Counted from the first letter of the stretch, positions 23,566-36,570 are shown. The stretch: DNA of 64,000 nt from Druceiella hillmani (GCA_039881145.1 JAYKKI010000063.1:12927001-12991000); one strand, 5' to 3'. Numbers and translations are program-made. Notes: generated from the sequence alone by a model not told the origin.

Positions 23566-26500
23566 TCGTATAAAAGAAGTCAAAATAATTATATTTTCTT
23601 TCTCTATTTTTTTATGCAAGGTTTTAGAATAATTTCTTATTCCTTCTAATATTATCAAATGAGTTTTTCCTTTATATTGCCTGTGCATGATGCTGTCAGT
23701 GCCAGCTAGTGATAAATTAATAAACTTTTGGTTACACTGTTACCATTCTTTTGTTTCAAATCCCCATAGCGAGTATATTTTAACCAATCAAAATATTTAT
23801 AACATTTAAATATGGTGTAATATGTTTTATAAAGCCATTTTGATAATTCATAAAAACAATACAGTGTTTAGTTTTTCTTTTTTTCCAAAAATGACTGACT
23901 CTTGTATTCGTTCATAACATAACCTCTTTGCATACAATGAGGTTTACTATTTTTAATCGACTTCAAGAAGAGGAAGTTTCCAATTCCTCCGCTATCCTCA
24001 TATCTTCGGCATTTGATAATCACGAATGAATGAATTTTGATGATTCTTTTATTAAAATTGGGTCACGGAAAGTAAAGATAACCCATAGAATTCCTGAACG
24101 CTGAACGGTCTAAGGCCCTGCACGCACTGAAGTAAAATTTCGTGTGGATTATTTTCGCACAATCTGTGAACTATAGAATCATATGGATGTGCACGCGGAT
24201 TTTAATTCTGTAGTTTATTGTAGATTTGTTGCTGTACGTCTTAGCACAAATTTATTGCACACTACAGATTGCTACAAAGCCATGTAAAACACAGCGAGAA
24301 AAAAAACCGCCCAAAACCTGCCTCATGTCCCAGTCGTTCTCAAGATGTGGATAATCGTCAGTCGTTATAATGTAAATATTGACAGATTTATAATAAGAAT
24401 TAAAAATATTGTGATCATACGTGTAAAACAAGAATATGGGTAGAGATTCTCGAAAACCTAATGGATAATTGTTCTGGAGAAAAAAAAACAAAAAGTAAAT
24501 AAGCTTTATTTCAGACAGTTAAATAAAGAAAACAGTAGTAGTTATAATTAAGATAACTAGTTGTACGAAAAAAGAAATAATTTTTTTCGATTACCTTCGA
24601 AGTTACTGAAGGCCTTTCTTCAATTGAAATAACCATTCTATAACTCTTATCCTAGTAGTAAAATTCAGGACAAACAATCCTCAATAAATTATAAACTATA
24701 TTTATACTTATTCCCTAATAGTCGAAAGAAATGTTGGATATGTACACAAACTACGGGTAATGAATGCACTAGTTGTCGCAAATCATTACATCTTATGAAA
24801 ATTAAACCTTTCATGGACCTCAATGCTGTAAACGGATGTGTTTAATATTGTTTAAGTTCAACTTTTTGTCTACGCAATAGTAAACAAACGCAATTGATTG
24901 TGCTTTTATGTGCATTTTCAATGAATGTTACGATACGTATATCAAAACGTGAGATGTTCTACCGGAGTGCGAGTACCGTGTAATAGCGGTGTTATTTTCA
25001 TTGCGAATTTAAACTGCACGAATTATATTCGCGCCGCAGTATGTGCTAGGCCTAAGGTCGGCATCGATTTGCTCTATTGAAAATCAGGGAACAATGATGG
25101 AGCCGCAAGGAGGTGACAGGAATTATTCAGTGATGAGAAGTAAACTCATCGAGATTGGAATCATTTAATTGATCTTCACTTCAGCAAAAAGTAACAAAGC
25201 GAATAAGTTGATAAATATGTACAGGTCCATACAAGATATAAAGCGACTAAGATATAATAGGTAAATAGATAAGTAAGTAAGTATAGATGTAAACAAATAC
25301 AAGAATAATATATAGTAACTACAGGTGTAAACAAATACATGAAATAACTAAAAATTAGTAGGTAGACCTATGTACCTACGAATGTTTTGTTATTAAGGTA
25401 AGTACGTATAAGTATATTCAAGTCGTATGGCAACTAGAATATTAGTAGGCAAGTAAGTACGTAAGTATAGACATAACAAAGGCAGAAATAACTAGGATGT
25501 TAATAGGTAAATATGTAATATATATAAGTATATACGACTTGAAGACGGGGAAGCCAACAAAAGGAAATATGATCTATATGTCTATATGTATGTATGTATT
25601 ATGGGTATGTGTAAGGAGGCATATATGTTTGCAGATATATATGAATACATTTAGTTTCATTAAACGCAAATGCCTCTTTGATATTGAATTCATCGCAAGT
25701 TCGTGACATTCTGGATAACGTAAGATGCCATAGACACGAAAAATGGAAGAATAAAATTTCTTTACAAAAATGTTAACCGACTTTATTTAAAAAATGTAAT
25801 CGGAGCGTACTGAAAAGTAAAATGCAATAAAATTACGAGTACTTAGTTGGAACTTTTGCGGTAAAATTTAATTTCCAAACATAGATAAATTTGCAAAATA
25901 CTGATGCTGATAGAGATTTTTGGAGTCGAGCATAGTGAAATGTATCACTAATCTGTGTGTGTGGATGTGTACGTACATGAGAGAGAAGAGAAGCATCGAT
26001 TTGGCAACGACTCCAAAAATTTCTAACGGTATCATTATTTTACAAATTTATTTATGTTCGGAAACGATATTGTACCGCAAAATTTATTTGAAATCGATGA
26101 AATTTGTTTTTAAAAAAGAACTAAACAAATTTACAATATCGATGATTCTGTTTATCCGCTACTCAAAATTATTGCTCAAAAATATAAGCACCATGTATGC
26201 ACTCACAATGGGATAAAAAAACTTTATTGCGAAATGTGTATGTGCGATAAGTACAGCAGACGAATTCATACCCCTTATGTTGATATTTAGAGGGACCAAA
26301 CTAAACAAATTCCTCCCAATACTGTATATAGATGCTCAAATATGAACCGATAACTTCAGAACCCATTGTTTAACAGCTGTAACATTATATCAAATCTAAT
26401 ATATTACAGGTTATACCAAAAAGTAAAAAGAAACAAATATTTCTTTTATTGGATGGTCATAATACATAAAACCAAAATTTATATGCAATTCATGGTGATT

Positions 26501-27470
26501 ATGGCATAAATTTGTTCTACTCACAAAACCTCTCTTCTTTCCAGCTTTTGAACAAGTTACTCTTTAAATTATTTAAAAACAATTCAAAATTAACTTATTG
26601 GCTACGCTCAAATTCTGACAGTATAATAAACTAGATCAACATTGTGGAACTCCTGGCTAATACAATTCATATCCTGGGTAATGCATAACACATATTGATT
26701 CGTACGAAATTAGGACTAAATGCTTTCAAAATAACAGAATTGTGACTTTGTAATATAAATGCTACAAGGAAAATGGCTATATAGCCTTTTTACATGTTGT
26801 TGAATAATCAAAACGAGAGACTGATGTTACAGCTGGTACTACAACACAACCTGGTAATATAATACTGGTAATATTTACAATATTAACCAGATACTCAAAG
26901 TCGCTAATAGATGTAACACTGCTCAGCGTACAACATGGAAATTCAACAATATCTCAAAAACCTGTTTGTGAACGAAATAAATAAATCAGCTGTGCTACAA
27001 ACAAATAATGTCTTCTTTTCACCTCCTATAGTAAATTACAAGTAAAGAAAGGTACTAAGCTGATAATGGAATTAGCCTCTCGTTATTCCAATATGAAATT
27101 GAAGCCAAAGGGAATAATATAGAAAGAAACGTGCGGATTTGATAAGAGTGAAGAAAAAGAAGGAGTACAGAAAAATATAAGAATAAAAAATAAAAGAAAA
27201 CATTACAAGAAAAAATAAAAAAATAGTCAGTCAAATAATGAAAACAAAACGACGCATTGTATAAAATGCAAATGTTTGCTATGTGATTTATATCCTGGTA
27301 TGGACAAAAGAACAAAGAAGTATATTTATTATATCTGCGTTCAAACAAATTTCTTGGTATTTTTCTTTTTTATTTTGAAATAAAGATTGAAATACTAAAT
27401 CATATATAAATCAATAATAAATATAATAATATGGCTAAAACAAATGTTTGCGCCAATCTCTTCTTGTGAA
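23566..27470. other. intergenic, no gene recognised
   Basis: Open frames (for example 25920-26216 +, 24252-24491 -) lack recognisable motifs and coding-like codon usage. 25240-25500 is rich in degenerate AAGTAAGTA and GTAAACAAATAC repeats. Confidence 0.55.
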
Positions 27471-27479
27471 TATTGAAGA

Positions 27480-27790
27480 CCTATCTCTTCTGCCATTTTT
27501 ATTGAGTTGCTAACTACTTACTTTCGCCATCTGAATGGTCACTTGTCATAGACCCGAGGTAAACAAATTCCCTTACAAATTCTAATTTGAAAGTTCTCCA
27601 ATCCATGAGATTAGGCCACCTCCACCTATAACCATGACTTTGGTTTCAGACCTGTTAACAGAGAGCCCAAATATTACAATATTGTGTCCCACTCTCCTGA
27701 ACACTTCAGCCAGTTCCCCTTCTGATGATACGAAAAGAGTGTGATGACATTAGCGTATCTAAGCTTGCTGACCAGCAAAAATTAGACCAT
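27480..27790 (-). pseudogene. LINE (non-LTR retrotransposon) reverse-transcriptase fragment
   Basis: On the - strand, pieces of a reverse transcriptase palm/thumb region appear in order: KLRYANVITLF, where YANV stands in place of the catalytic YADD; then ELAEVFRRV; then VIFGLSVNRSETKVMVIGG; then EFVREFVYLGSMTSDHSDGESK. Small frame slips separate them. Only about 100 codons are present, with no endonuclease domain, so this is a short relic. The GSMTSD box after the thumb is common in Jockey/CR1/R1-like elements, but I cannot name the clade. Confidence 0.8.
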
Positions 27791-28770
27791 CCAAATATCA
27801 TCACTAGACTACAATTCTTACCGTCATTTCAAGTCAATATAATTTAGAAATAAATTAATCAAACCAAGTACAGGGATCAAGCCAAATGTAGGAGAGTGAC
27901 ATTATGTTTTGAGATAAAGAAATATTAGAATTTAAAAAAATACTTTATTCATATTTATCCTCTTTTACAAATAATACCTAAAAATGTTCTCTTTATTCGA
28001 GCGAAAATATTCTATATTACATTATTTTACTAAAAATACTGTAACACAATGAATATTTAAATGCTTGCTATAAATAATTTACTACAAACATGAAAAACGA
28101 GACTTATAGTGGTCCCAAGAAGTTAAATCATTATTATAAGTATAATAACCACGATAAAATACTATGTAATAATCTCAATAGAATAATAACTTTTAGCGAT
28201 GCCTGCGTTGGTCAGAATGGAAACTGTTATACTTTGTAGTATTTACTTGGTAAATCACTTTTCAACTTATAAAAGATTTCAGCTGGTTATTTAAAAACCG
28301 TAAAGGTTTTTTATGGAATGATATAGATTTTTTTGATGCTGTTAATACCCAGAAACACGAAAGAATATGTGTACACCCCACAAGAATTGATAAAACTGGT
28401 GAAAAATAATGATCCGAAAATCCATTCAGAATGCTTGTTTAAATCGTCGTATTCATTTTAGAAACAAGAGAATAAGTGCAATTATATTGAGATAAAAAAA
28501 AACGAATTATGAATTAAACAACGACATTTTTATACTTAACATGAACTGTTGCACCACTGACATAAAGTGTAGTACCTACCTGCTTTACACATTACCTTAA
28601 GAATGTTCTCTAAATTTAAAGAAAATTATTCTATCCTTATAAATATATAAATAAAAAATTGAATGTTCTCCTAATTCTGAATAATTATTTTTTTTTTGTC
28701 ACTTCAAAATCAAAATACAAACAACAATGCTCTTGAGTATCTGATAGCTGGTATTCACATGTCAGTCGTA
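27791..28770. other. intergenic, no gene recognised
   Basis: AT-rich, no motif recognised on either strand. Confidence 0.5.
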
Positions 28771-28772
28771 TG

Positions 28773-28774
28773 TG

Positions 28775-28827
<53 letters not shown>

Positions 28828-28842
28828 TATATACATATAGTG

Positions 28843-28901
<59 letters not shown>
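28773..28901. repeat. (TA)n microsatellite
   Basis: Two long TA runs flank two copies of GTGTATATACATATA. Confidence 0.97.
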
Positions 28902-28903
<2 letters not shown>

Positions 28904-29735
28904 GTTTTTATAATAGAATTTCTTAAAAACTCATCAGATTTAAAATCATCGCTACAGTTTCCGGTAAACTTTAGGTGAACCACAAGAACCTAACGCCATG
29001 CTTTTCTATAAATTTTGATTTTTGCATTTTCAGAAAACACGTGAACCCCACATGTGTATTATGAATACTTTCAACAAAATCTCTCATACCGACATATATA
29101 ACATTTTGAAAACTTAGTTTCATAATCCTTATAACTCGGAGTGAGTCTACAATACGTTCAATCAATACACGACAAAATAAATTGAAAAAAAAGTCTTAAA
29201 ACTTAGTTTTTGCACCTATAATATCCCTGTAATAATATTTTTGAATATTAACTTTTGAGATAAGCGAAGAACAATATACTTAAAAAGTATTCCCAATTTT
29301 AGGTTTCTATATCAAAAAGTTTCTGTGAAAAAGGCTAAGATAAAAACAGATGAGCAAGTGGGTGATCTTATAAGGACACTTTTCTTCCTTTTGAAGCATA
29401 AAACTTTAAAAAGTAACAAGAAATTACTTTTAAGATACCTAGTATTTTTTAAATCTTATATTATTGAGTTACTTATGTATACCCTGTATAGAGTTAATAG
29501 TACAGTATTAATAAAATTATTAATTAATAACTGAATCAGTCATTTCAAAAACTACCTAAATCTTAAATTTTTAGGAATCTATAAAAACTGCATAATAAAC
29601 AAATACGCAAATTTTTGAACTGAATATAGTGTGTAATAAAAAATTACCGAAACTTAAAAAAAATCCGCAGAAGTGACTTATATAGAGTAGGAATGTCAAC
29701 AAATCATGTGTTTCGTACAACCGCAGTAACCAACG
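28902..29735. other. intergenic, no gene recognised
   Basis: A 69-codon open frame at 29325-29534 (+) is Lys/Leu-rich with no recognisable domain. I do not call it a gene. Confidence 0.5.
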
Positions 29736-30125
29736 TGACGATCGGGCCGCTGTGAATTCATAACGCCTGGCGTGACAACCGGCGGCCGTACAAAGGAAAC
29801 ACGTGGCGGCATATAAGAGAGGTCATAACACTGCAATATCATCAGTTCAGTTCGTCAGTTCGATAAATCATCATCGATTGGTACACCAGTTCGACTTCAA
29901 GCAACCTGTATTTAAGAAATAGTAAACGTTATAGGTAGGTACTAAATAAATTAATAAAGCAATTGTCCCCCACCAACGAGGAGTATTCATTAGTAGTCGA
30001 CCCAGCGAGCTCTCACCTGATTTCACAGTCTGCGTAGATCTGGTGAACGTTGAATCCTCCAATCCAGCAACAGTCATGTGCGAGGCTCTGACTACTGCCT
30101 GTCGTCCCGCACATCATACATAATT
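29736..30125 (+). repeat. LTR-like dispersed repeat, copy 2
   Basis: Shares with 927-1287 the blocks AACCGGCGGCCG, ACAAAGG, ATATAAGAG, CAGTTCAGTTCG, CGACCCAGCGAG and CTGTCGTCCC in the same order. A TATA-like box at about 29811, a following CATCAGTTCAGTTCG start-like region and AATAAA-like signals near 29943 fit a solo LTR. No internal retroelement genes flank it. Confidence 0.6.
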
Positions 30126-31212
30126 AGTACAATGACTTTCTATAAGGATATGACGGTTTTCTTGGCGATTCTAGAAATAAATGGATTTTTCATACCAGCT
30201 CTACAAAATTTTTCGTAAAAAATTATAAGTCCTCCGTTTCCATGCTAAATTAACCCGCGTTACATATTAGAGCATAGTAATGTTAAAGCTGTATCCAGCA
30301 AAAAAACGACCCTTAAAATTGAAAACTCCCAAGTCTATGGAAGTCCATTTTCAACCCACCTTCGTCACTCTGTAAGTAAAATAGTTTAGTTAATAGAAGT
30401 GACAAAGGAATCAAAACTTTTTTCATTAACATAAACGAGTCTTTAGCGATTCCATCAATATACACTTCGGCTATGATCTCGCCTTTTTATTAGAATCGCA
30501 ATTAAATCTTCTGTATTTCGAAGGAACAAATGTTCTATTTTGATCTTTAGGAACACTTCTTCCGTACGATTCTGTTGACAAACACGTTTTTTTATAAAGT
30601 AAGCCACCTCCTCCCTATCCTCTTCTTTTTTGGCGCATTTTCACTTAGCGACATTTTTCGAAAGGAAACACATCTTCCCACGCAGAGTTAATTGTGAATT
30701 AAAAAAGGAATGAGCCCAAGCAATGTCATAAGATTTAAATTGCAATATTTCAACTAATCAAAATATTGCATTTGAACTACACTCTTACCCATGATTGCTA
30801 ACGCTATCTATTAATGCATACAAGAACTACTTAATTCGGTGACTTATGTTGTTTGTGCAGTTATTAAATACTACTATCGTCTAAATTTCTTTCTGTTTTA
30901 ATATGATATTATTAAAACAAACCCATGTTAAAACAAAAAGAAATTTAGTGACCCAGATTGTGTACCCACCTATAAATAAGTGTGCACCCGCAACAAAAAA
31001 AGCATGTTTAAAAAAAAATAACTAATGTTGTTTTAAGAAGAATTCAGTTACGTTAATGGTGCCTTACTTAAAATCATTTTTCATTTTAACTTGTCTAATT
31101 ATAAATTCCCTAATATATTAGCAAAACAATAACTGAAAGAGTGGACTCACTTTATTACGGTCCCACCTAATACCTACCTATGGGCCATTTCAAACAAATT
31201 CAGCGATAATTA
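30126..31212. other. intergenic, no gene recognised
   Basis: AT-rich. I see no coding sequence or defined repeat. Confidence 0.5.
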
Positions 31213-32466
31213 CGAGGGGACGTTTATAAGTTCGCAGAAATGAAAAGTAGGCCATTAGTAAAGGTGATTAACGGAATAATAGCTAGTTAAGTAACTCATT
31301 ATTAGTATAAATACCAAGTTTTCTCATAATCGGATCATTAGTCTTTGAACTTTCGTCGAACAAACAACTCAATCTGGAAGAAAGTCTGAACTATGGAAAA
31401 AATCGAGTACCGCGCCTCTATACCTGTTCCTTATCAAGCAAGGAAAGTCGGTTTAAACCATACTGAAAGAGATGGCATCCGTTTACGGGGACTCTTGCCC
31501 GGGTAAAACCATGGTTTACAAATGGCATATTCTCTTTAAACAGGGTAGAGACTCACTTGAAGACGACCCACGCCCCGGTCGGCCGATCGAAATGACTACT
31601 CCGGAAATTATTGAAAAAGTTAAAAAATTAGTATTGGAAGATGCCAGACTAAAGAAGAAACAGCTTGCAGAGATGGTTGGAGTATCGGATACAACAATTT
31701 TTAAAATTCTCCATGATCATCTTGGCATGACAAAGGTCAGCGCAAGATGGGTGCCGAAAATACTCACACCGCCTCAAAAACAACGCCGCATGGAGTGTTC
31801 TCGCGCGTTTTTGGACCTCTGTAGTGAAGACAACGATATTACTATTGAGTCGAATTGTTACTGGAGACAAAACTAAGGTTCATCATTATGAACATGACTC
31901 CAAACAAGACTCCGTGCAGTGGCACAAAAAAGGCACACCACCACCCACGAAATTTAAGGTGTTACAGTCGGCTGGAGAAATCATGGCGACAGTCTTTTGT
32001 GTTTCCATAACCGGAGAATACTATGCGTCAATTCTAGAGAGGTTGAAAGAAGCAATTAAAGAAAAAAGAAGGTGAAAATTGACCACAGATGTCCTGCTTT
32101 TGCACGAGAAACGGGCCCGTTCACACGAGCCGCGTTGCGCTGGCCGCCCTGCACTGTGGGCTTCGATATTTTGAAATACCCGCCTTACAGTCCTGACCTG
32201 GCTCCCAGTGGTTATTATTTGTTCCCAAACCTTAAAAAAGAACTTCGTGGAAAGAAGTTTTCAAGCGATGAAGAAGTTAAGGACGCAGTTTCAGCTTATT
32301 TTTCGGGCAAAGACGAAATATTTTTTTATGAAGATAACATAAGCTAATTGAAAGATCTGAAAAATGTATTAGGGTAGCAGATGAATATATTGAAAAAGGA
32401 AAATCATTTTATATTTTTATTCTCACTCTTTATCCTCAATTCCGCGAACTTAAAAACGCCCCCTCG
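31213..32466 (+). mobile_element. mariner-family transposon, both ends present
   Basis: Inverted ends of about 30 bases: CGAGGGGACGTTTATAAGTT on the left and, reverse-complemented, CGAGGGGGCGTTTTTAAGTT on the right. A TA lies outside each end (31211-31212 and 32467-32468), the expected target duplication. The 1254-bp length is typical for mariner. Confidence 0.95.
31393..32395 (+). pseudogene. mariner transposase pseudogene
   Basis: It starts MEKIEYRASI at 31393, but frame slips follow at once. The main body from 31472 reads MASVYGDSCPGKTMVYKW, then QGRDSLEDDPRPGRPIE (the linker after the paired helix-turn-helix region), then SDTTIFKILHDHLGMTKVSA and WVPKILTPPQKQRR. The first catalytic Asp is seen in IVTGDKTKVHHYE, where GDE is usual. 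The second catalytic block (normally HDNARAH) is destroyed by a deletion and frame slip near 32090. The third remains recognisable as YPPYSPDLAPSGYYLFP, where the final Asp of the DD34D triad has become Gly. About 40 residues between the first and second Asp are also missing. It is clearly inactive; the ends might still be mobilised in trans. Confidence 0.92.
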
Positions 32467-33372
32467 TAGACAGCAATTCAATTTCATAACAATATTTTTG
32501 TGTGAAGATGGATCTTATTTAATATAACACCGATGTTAATAATTTGGTGACGATCAGTCTTCGTTTGATCCCAAAGTCACATTCGCAGAGACGTCAAATT
32601 TGGACGACGTTTTGTCCTCGAACCTATTGTATAACCTCTCTTTGGGATATTTGATTTGTAGCTTATATTTCTTTTCAATAATATATTAAATAAAGAACTA
32701 CCTCGAGTGTTATTGTTGAGTGTTATTGTTATGTTTAATCGTAATAAATACACGGCCGCGTTTAGGATTCATTATTTTCCGTAAAGACCAAGATCAACAG
32801 CGGCAGCCGATATTGGAAAATCTAAATGAATGAGAGTGAATGAAGTCAAAATATAAGCATCAGAGAGGAAGCTCAGGGTTTTAAATTCCAAGAACAACAC
32901 TTCAAGAGTAGATAGTCTCAAAGTCGGAGAGATAAAATATTAAAAAAAGAGAAACAAGTTCTCCTTGACTGAGTAGTGCAAACCGTAAAGTGCGGTTACC
33001 CAAGAAAACAGAGCGATTTGAAATTCGAAAATCATAAGAAATTAAGGGACTAATATAGAAAAAAAGAGACCAATGGGACAAACAAAATCTGAGACAATAA
33101 AATGATTTTGAGCAAAAATAATAAGACAAACAATAACCATAAGAGCCGGATGAGTGATAATTTGAATAAGAAAGCATAATAAAAATATTAGGTAACCTAA
33201 CTGTAGTTAGGTTATATAACAAAATAATTTTTTCAAATAATACCTTGGATTGGGTATGGCTATCGTTTATATTATTTTATTTTGCTTTTCCTTTTACAAA
33301 TATGATTGTAATATTGTAATTATAAATCAAACACCAACAACCTCTACATCACAGCAAAATCTTATTATAACT
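32467..33372. other. intergenic, no gene recognised
   Basis: The open frame at 32902-33222 (-) is an A-rich + strand artefact. 32690-32730 repeats GAGTGTTATTGTT. Confidence 0.5.
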
Positions 33373-33583
33373 TATCAATAAATATTTCCTGACAGTTTTA
33401 CCAGCTAAATCTGCTTCACTTTTAGAGAAGTCGAAAGAAATGGTCAAGCTTATAAAGCAACCCTATATTAAAGCACAATATATGTTTGTTACAGAAAGTG
33501 CCAAGTGAAAGTGTATTTATTTCGACTTCTCTAAAAATAAAGTAGATTTAGCAAGTAAAACTGTCAGGAAATATTTATTGATA
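33373..33583. mobile_element. MITE, ~64-bp terminal inverted repeats
   Basis: The left arm TATCAATAAATATTTCCTGA ... AGAGAAGTCGAA is mirrored by the right arm TTCGACTTCTCT ... TCAGGAAATATTTATTGATA with few differences. The internal part is about 80 bases. No coding capacity. Confidence 0.9.
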
Positions 33584-33749
33584 GCATGCCACAGTTCCAA
33601 AACCTATGGGCTGCTGGTCCTATAGTTAGCAATTATGATTGATGAAAAAAAAATTAAACTATATTATATTAAAAATAAAACAAATCTCGTGTAATTAGTC
33701 TTAAGAACTTTGAATTAGAATATTTTAATAGAATTTAAGGAAGTTCAAA

Positions 33750-33985
33750 TTACTTCTTTTTCTTATCAGATTTATTCTTAATTTGTTTCTTGGCAGCACC
33801 GGTCTGCGCGATGGGCATAACGCGTTCGTTATTGAGAGCTGCCTCGGGCTTCTTGGGTGCGACGAAGGTGAGCACTCCATCCGACAATAATTCGGATTTC
33901 ACAGCCTCGAAATTGCATTCCTTAAGTAGCACGTACCGCCACACAAACTACCGCGAGAAACATTCTCATTAACATTCGTTTTCAA
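33750..33985 (-). pseudogene. small heat shock protein (l(2)efl-like) pseudogene
   Basis: The - strand encodes the C-terminal third of an alpha-crystallin/Hsp20 protein: FVWRYVLLKECNFEAVKSEL, then LSDGVLTFVAPKKPEA, then ALNNERVMPIAQTG and a lysine-rich end. In insect l(2)efl-type chaperones this corresponds to the FVRRYVLP strand, the SDGVLT strand and the ERxIPIxQTG tail with its I-x-I anchor (here MPIA). Upstream the match continues weakly (NVSR) but breaks in frame with a TAG just before FVW, and the N-terminal region and first half of the crystallin domain are missing. A 5'-truncated retrocopy or gene fragment is the best reading. The remaining frame is intact to its stop at 33750. Confidence 0.85.
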
Positions 33986-33998
33986 TACAATGGCATTT

Positions 33999-34060
33999 GT
34001 GACCCCTTTTCTCTATCTCATAATTGGACTACAAAATGTGAGATAGAGAAAAAGGGTCAC
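33999..34060. repeat. inverted repeat, 22-bp arms
   Basis: Arms 33999-34020 (GTGACCCCTTTTCTC...) and 34039-34060 are complementary with one mismatch; spacer 18 bases. It lies directly upstream of the sHsp pseudogene. Confidence 0.95.
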
Positions 34061-34515
34061 ACATACCATTCAGAAAGTTTAGTTAGAATACCCAATACAT
34101 TATTTACAATAAGAACATATGTGCCGCCCTGAAAAAAAAACAAAATGCTTAAGCAACTTGTTGCAGCATGAAAGGTGCTCCTTAGTTAAACTTCATTGGG
34201 GCTATTAAATACGAAATTCCGAATAATTATGTTCCAAATAAAAACAAAGAGACTTTAGGAACCAATTTGAAATAGGTAACTTTTAAGTATTTTTGAAAAA
34301 AAGGGACTTAACCACCAAAGGGACTCCGCTAAAAGACCTGGAGTTGATAAACATAGTCAAATAAAACACTTAAAGGTGGCAAACCAGATATTACATATTA
34401 TAACTTAATTATGTAACGGAATCCGAACCTGATTGGAGCTCTCGAAATTATTGTTATTGTTATTGTTATCGAAGAGTCTACCAAAAATGGTTGCAAAGCC
34501 TGCAATTGTAATTAA
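34061..34515. other. intergenic, no gene recognised
   Basis: AT-rich, no recognised element. Confidence 0.5.
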
Positions 34516-34804
34516 CAGAGATGAAACGGATAGTATTTTGGCCGGATACCGGATATTCGGCAAGCTTTGAGGTCGAATGACCGGATATTCGGCTTCCGGA
34601 TATTCGGCCCTTTGGTGCGTTACATGTTATGATAAGTTTGATTTGAATTACGCCGCCGCACAAGTGTTATGAACGAAATAAGTAAAATTCGGGCGCGTTT
34701 GGGTGTTATCGCATGTAGCGGCTAGCATAAGTCAGTTGTTTAAATAATTAATTTGATTGCTTTTTCACTTATTGTTGTGATTTTATTGTTTTTTTTTTTA
34801 TAAA

Positions 34805-36570
34805 ATGTCATCAGTAAAAAAACGACCGCCTATTTGGCAATATTTTGATTTAAACAGTGAAAAAAACAAGCTTGCGGTAGGTTTATTGTGTCGAATTCAA
34901 ATTTCTCGAGGTGACGAAAGAAAAAAGGCCGGCACGTGAATATTAGAGGTTATATTTTTGTCTCAATCGAACTACTGTTACTTAAATGAAAAAGTACAAA
35001 TATTTTTGTTTTCTCCGGCTGATTTTGTTAATAAATAACCTACCAGTATAAATTTAATACAACGTATTTTTTTATTACTACTACGGCCTTACTTTAAAAC
35101 GCATTTGCCAATTTTGTGAATACATGCGTTTTATGAAGTTTGTGCCTTCAGCAGCTTCAGTTTGTTTTTTTAATTTTTATGCACATTGTGAACCAGTATT
35201 TTTGTCATTCATCAGGTACTTCAGCCATGAGTAATCATTAAAAATTCCAACATCCAGAGGAGTTTCGAGCGATAAACAAAAGTAAAACTGAAATTTTTAA
35301 GATGTCTAGTAACCTAGGTACCTACTTCAATAATACGGGTTTAGACACAGAAAAACTGCTAGCGATTGAAAAGGAGCTAAGTTTACCACAGCTTAGTTGG
35401 TACAGGATATCAACACGAGGGGAATTCTACCTTCTATATGGCAGAAAGCATGTTGAAACAAAAACGGGGTATATCTCTTTATGTAGCTGAACATGGCACA
35501 ATCACTAATTTGACGATACAACAGTGGGACTTGATGGAGCAGCGCGTAAGAGTTTTGAAACCATTTGAAGAAATAACGAAAATTACAAGTTCTGACCTCT
35601 CCTGTATATCTAAGGTAATTCCGCATGTTGCTGCGTTAAAAATGTATTTAGACAAGGACGAAACTACACAAAGAATACCGGACTTAACTCGTAAGAGAGC
35701 TTCCATAAAAGCTGAATTAGAAAGGCGTTTTAACCCTTTAGGAGAAGATCTAAATTACCTAACTGCTACCTTTTTAGACCCAAGGTTCAAGTCAGACTAT
35801 TTAGGAGTTCCTGAAACTGAAAAATCCCGACAGAAAATCTTAACAGAGTACATAAAAATGTCTTACGACGAATCTTCTGGCATGCTGTTATGGCAGTCTT
35901 TCAGTCACGGTTGTTATGGTAGTAACAGCTTATCGCCGTCTTCAGCACCTGCTAAACGAAATAAAATAGATCAAACTGGATCAAAAATTACAAGTGAAGC
36001 TTACGACACCTTTTGGGACTGATTGAACGAGATAGCAAAACAAAATAGTAGTCAGTGTCGCGATCAAGAAAAAAAATTCAATTGCTACCCAGATCGACTA
36101 TTTCTTGAAGGCAATTTAAATTGATCGTAATCACGGCCCTAACATTTGGTGGTCAGTTAACTCTATGCAGTACTCACAATTGGCAAGGTTTGCTAGTTTG
36201 TCTTTCAGCACCTGGCACTAGAATTTATAGCGAAAGTCTGTTTTCTAAACTGTCCTGGTTTTCGAAGCCAAGTGGAGTCGCTCGTTACCATCAAATACCC
36301 ACAATTGGCAAGGTTTGCTAGTTTGTCTTTCAGCACTTGGCACTAGAATTTATAGCGAAAGACTGTTTTCTGAAACTGGCCTGGTTTGCGAAGCCAAGCG
36401 GAGTCGCTCGTTACATCAAATATCCACAATTGGCAAGGTTTGCTAGTTTATTTTTCAGCACCTGGCACTAGTGTTTATCGCGAAAGACTGTTTTCTGAAA
36501 CTGGCCTGGTTTACGAAGCCAAGTGGAGTCGCTTGTTACCATCAAATACTTTATTCGCTATAATTTACTA
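34805..36570 (+). pseudogene. BED-zinc-finger hAT transposase pseudogene
   Basis: It begins MSSVKKRPPIWQYFDLN, then KLAVGLLCRIQISRG, a BED finger of the ZBED type cut off by TGA at about 34937. After a gap, 35302-35490 and 35438-36022 carry the central catalytic-domain part: LTIQQWDLMEQRVRVLKPFE, LSCISKVIPHVAALK, LTATFLDPRFKSDYLG. The hAT C-terminal dimerisation segment (SAPGTSVYRERLFSETG, LVYEAKWSRLLPSNT) follows and is present three times in tandem. Frame shifts and stops make the whole non-functional. The nearest host-gene names would be ZBED1/ZBED4-like, but the ends show it is a transposon. Confidence 0.87.
36175..36549 (+). repeat. 3 x 125-bp tandem copies of the hAT dimerisation segment
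   Basis: CACAATTGGCAAGGTTTGCT begins each unit, at 36175, 36300 and 36425. The units are about 90-95% identical and all encode the same C-terminal hAT block in the element above. Confidence 0.95.

Noticed and set aside
27055..27348. 97-codon Phe/Leu-rich frame on the - strand that looks like a membrane protein
   Set aside because: It is the complement of an A-rich stretch (AGAAAAA/AATAAA runs). Hydrophobicity follows from composition; there are no motifs.
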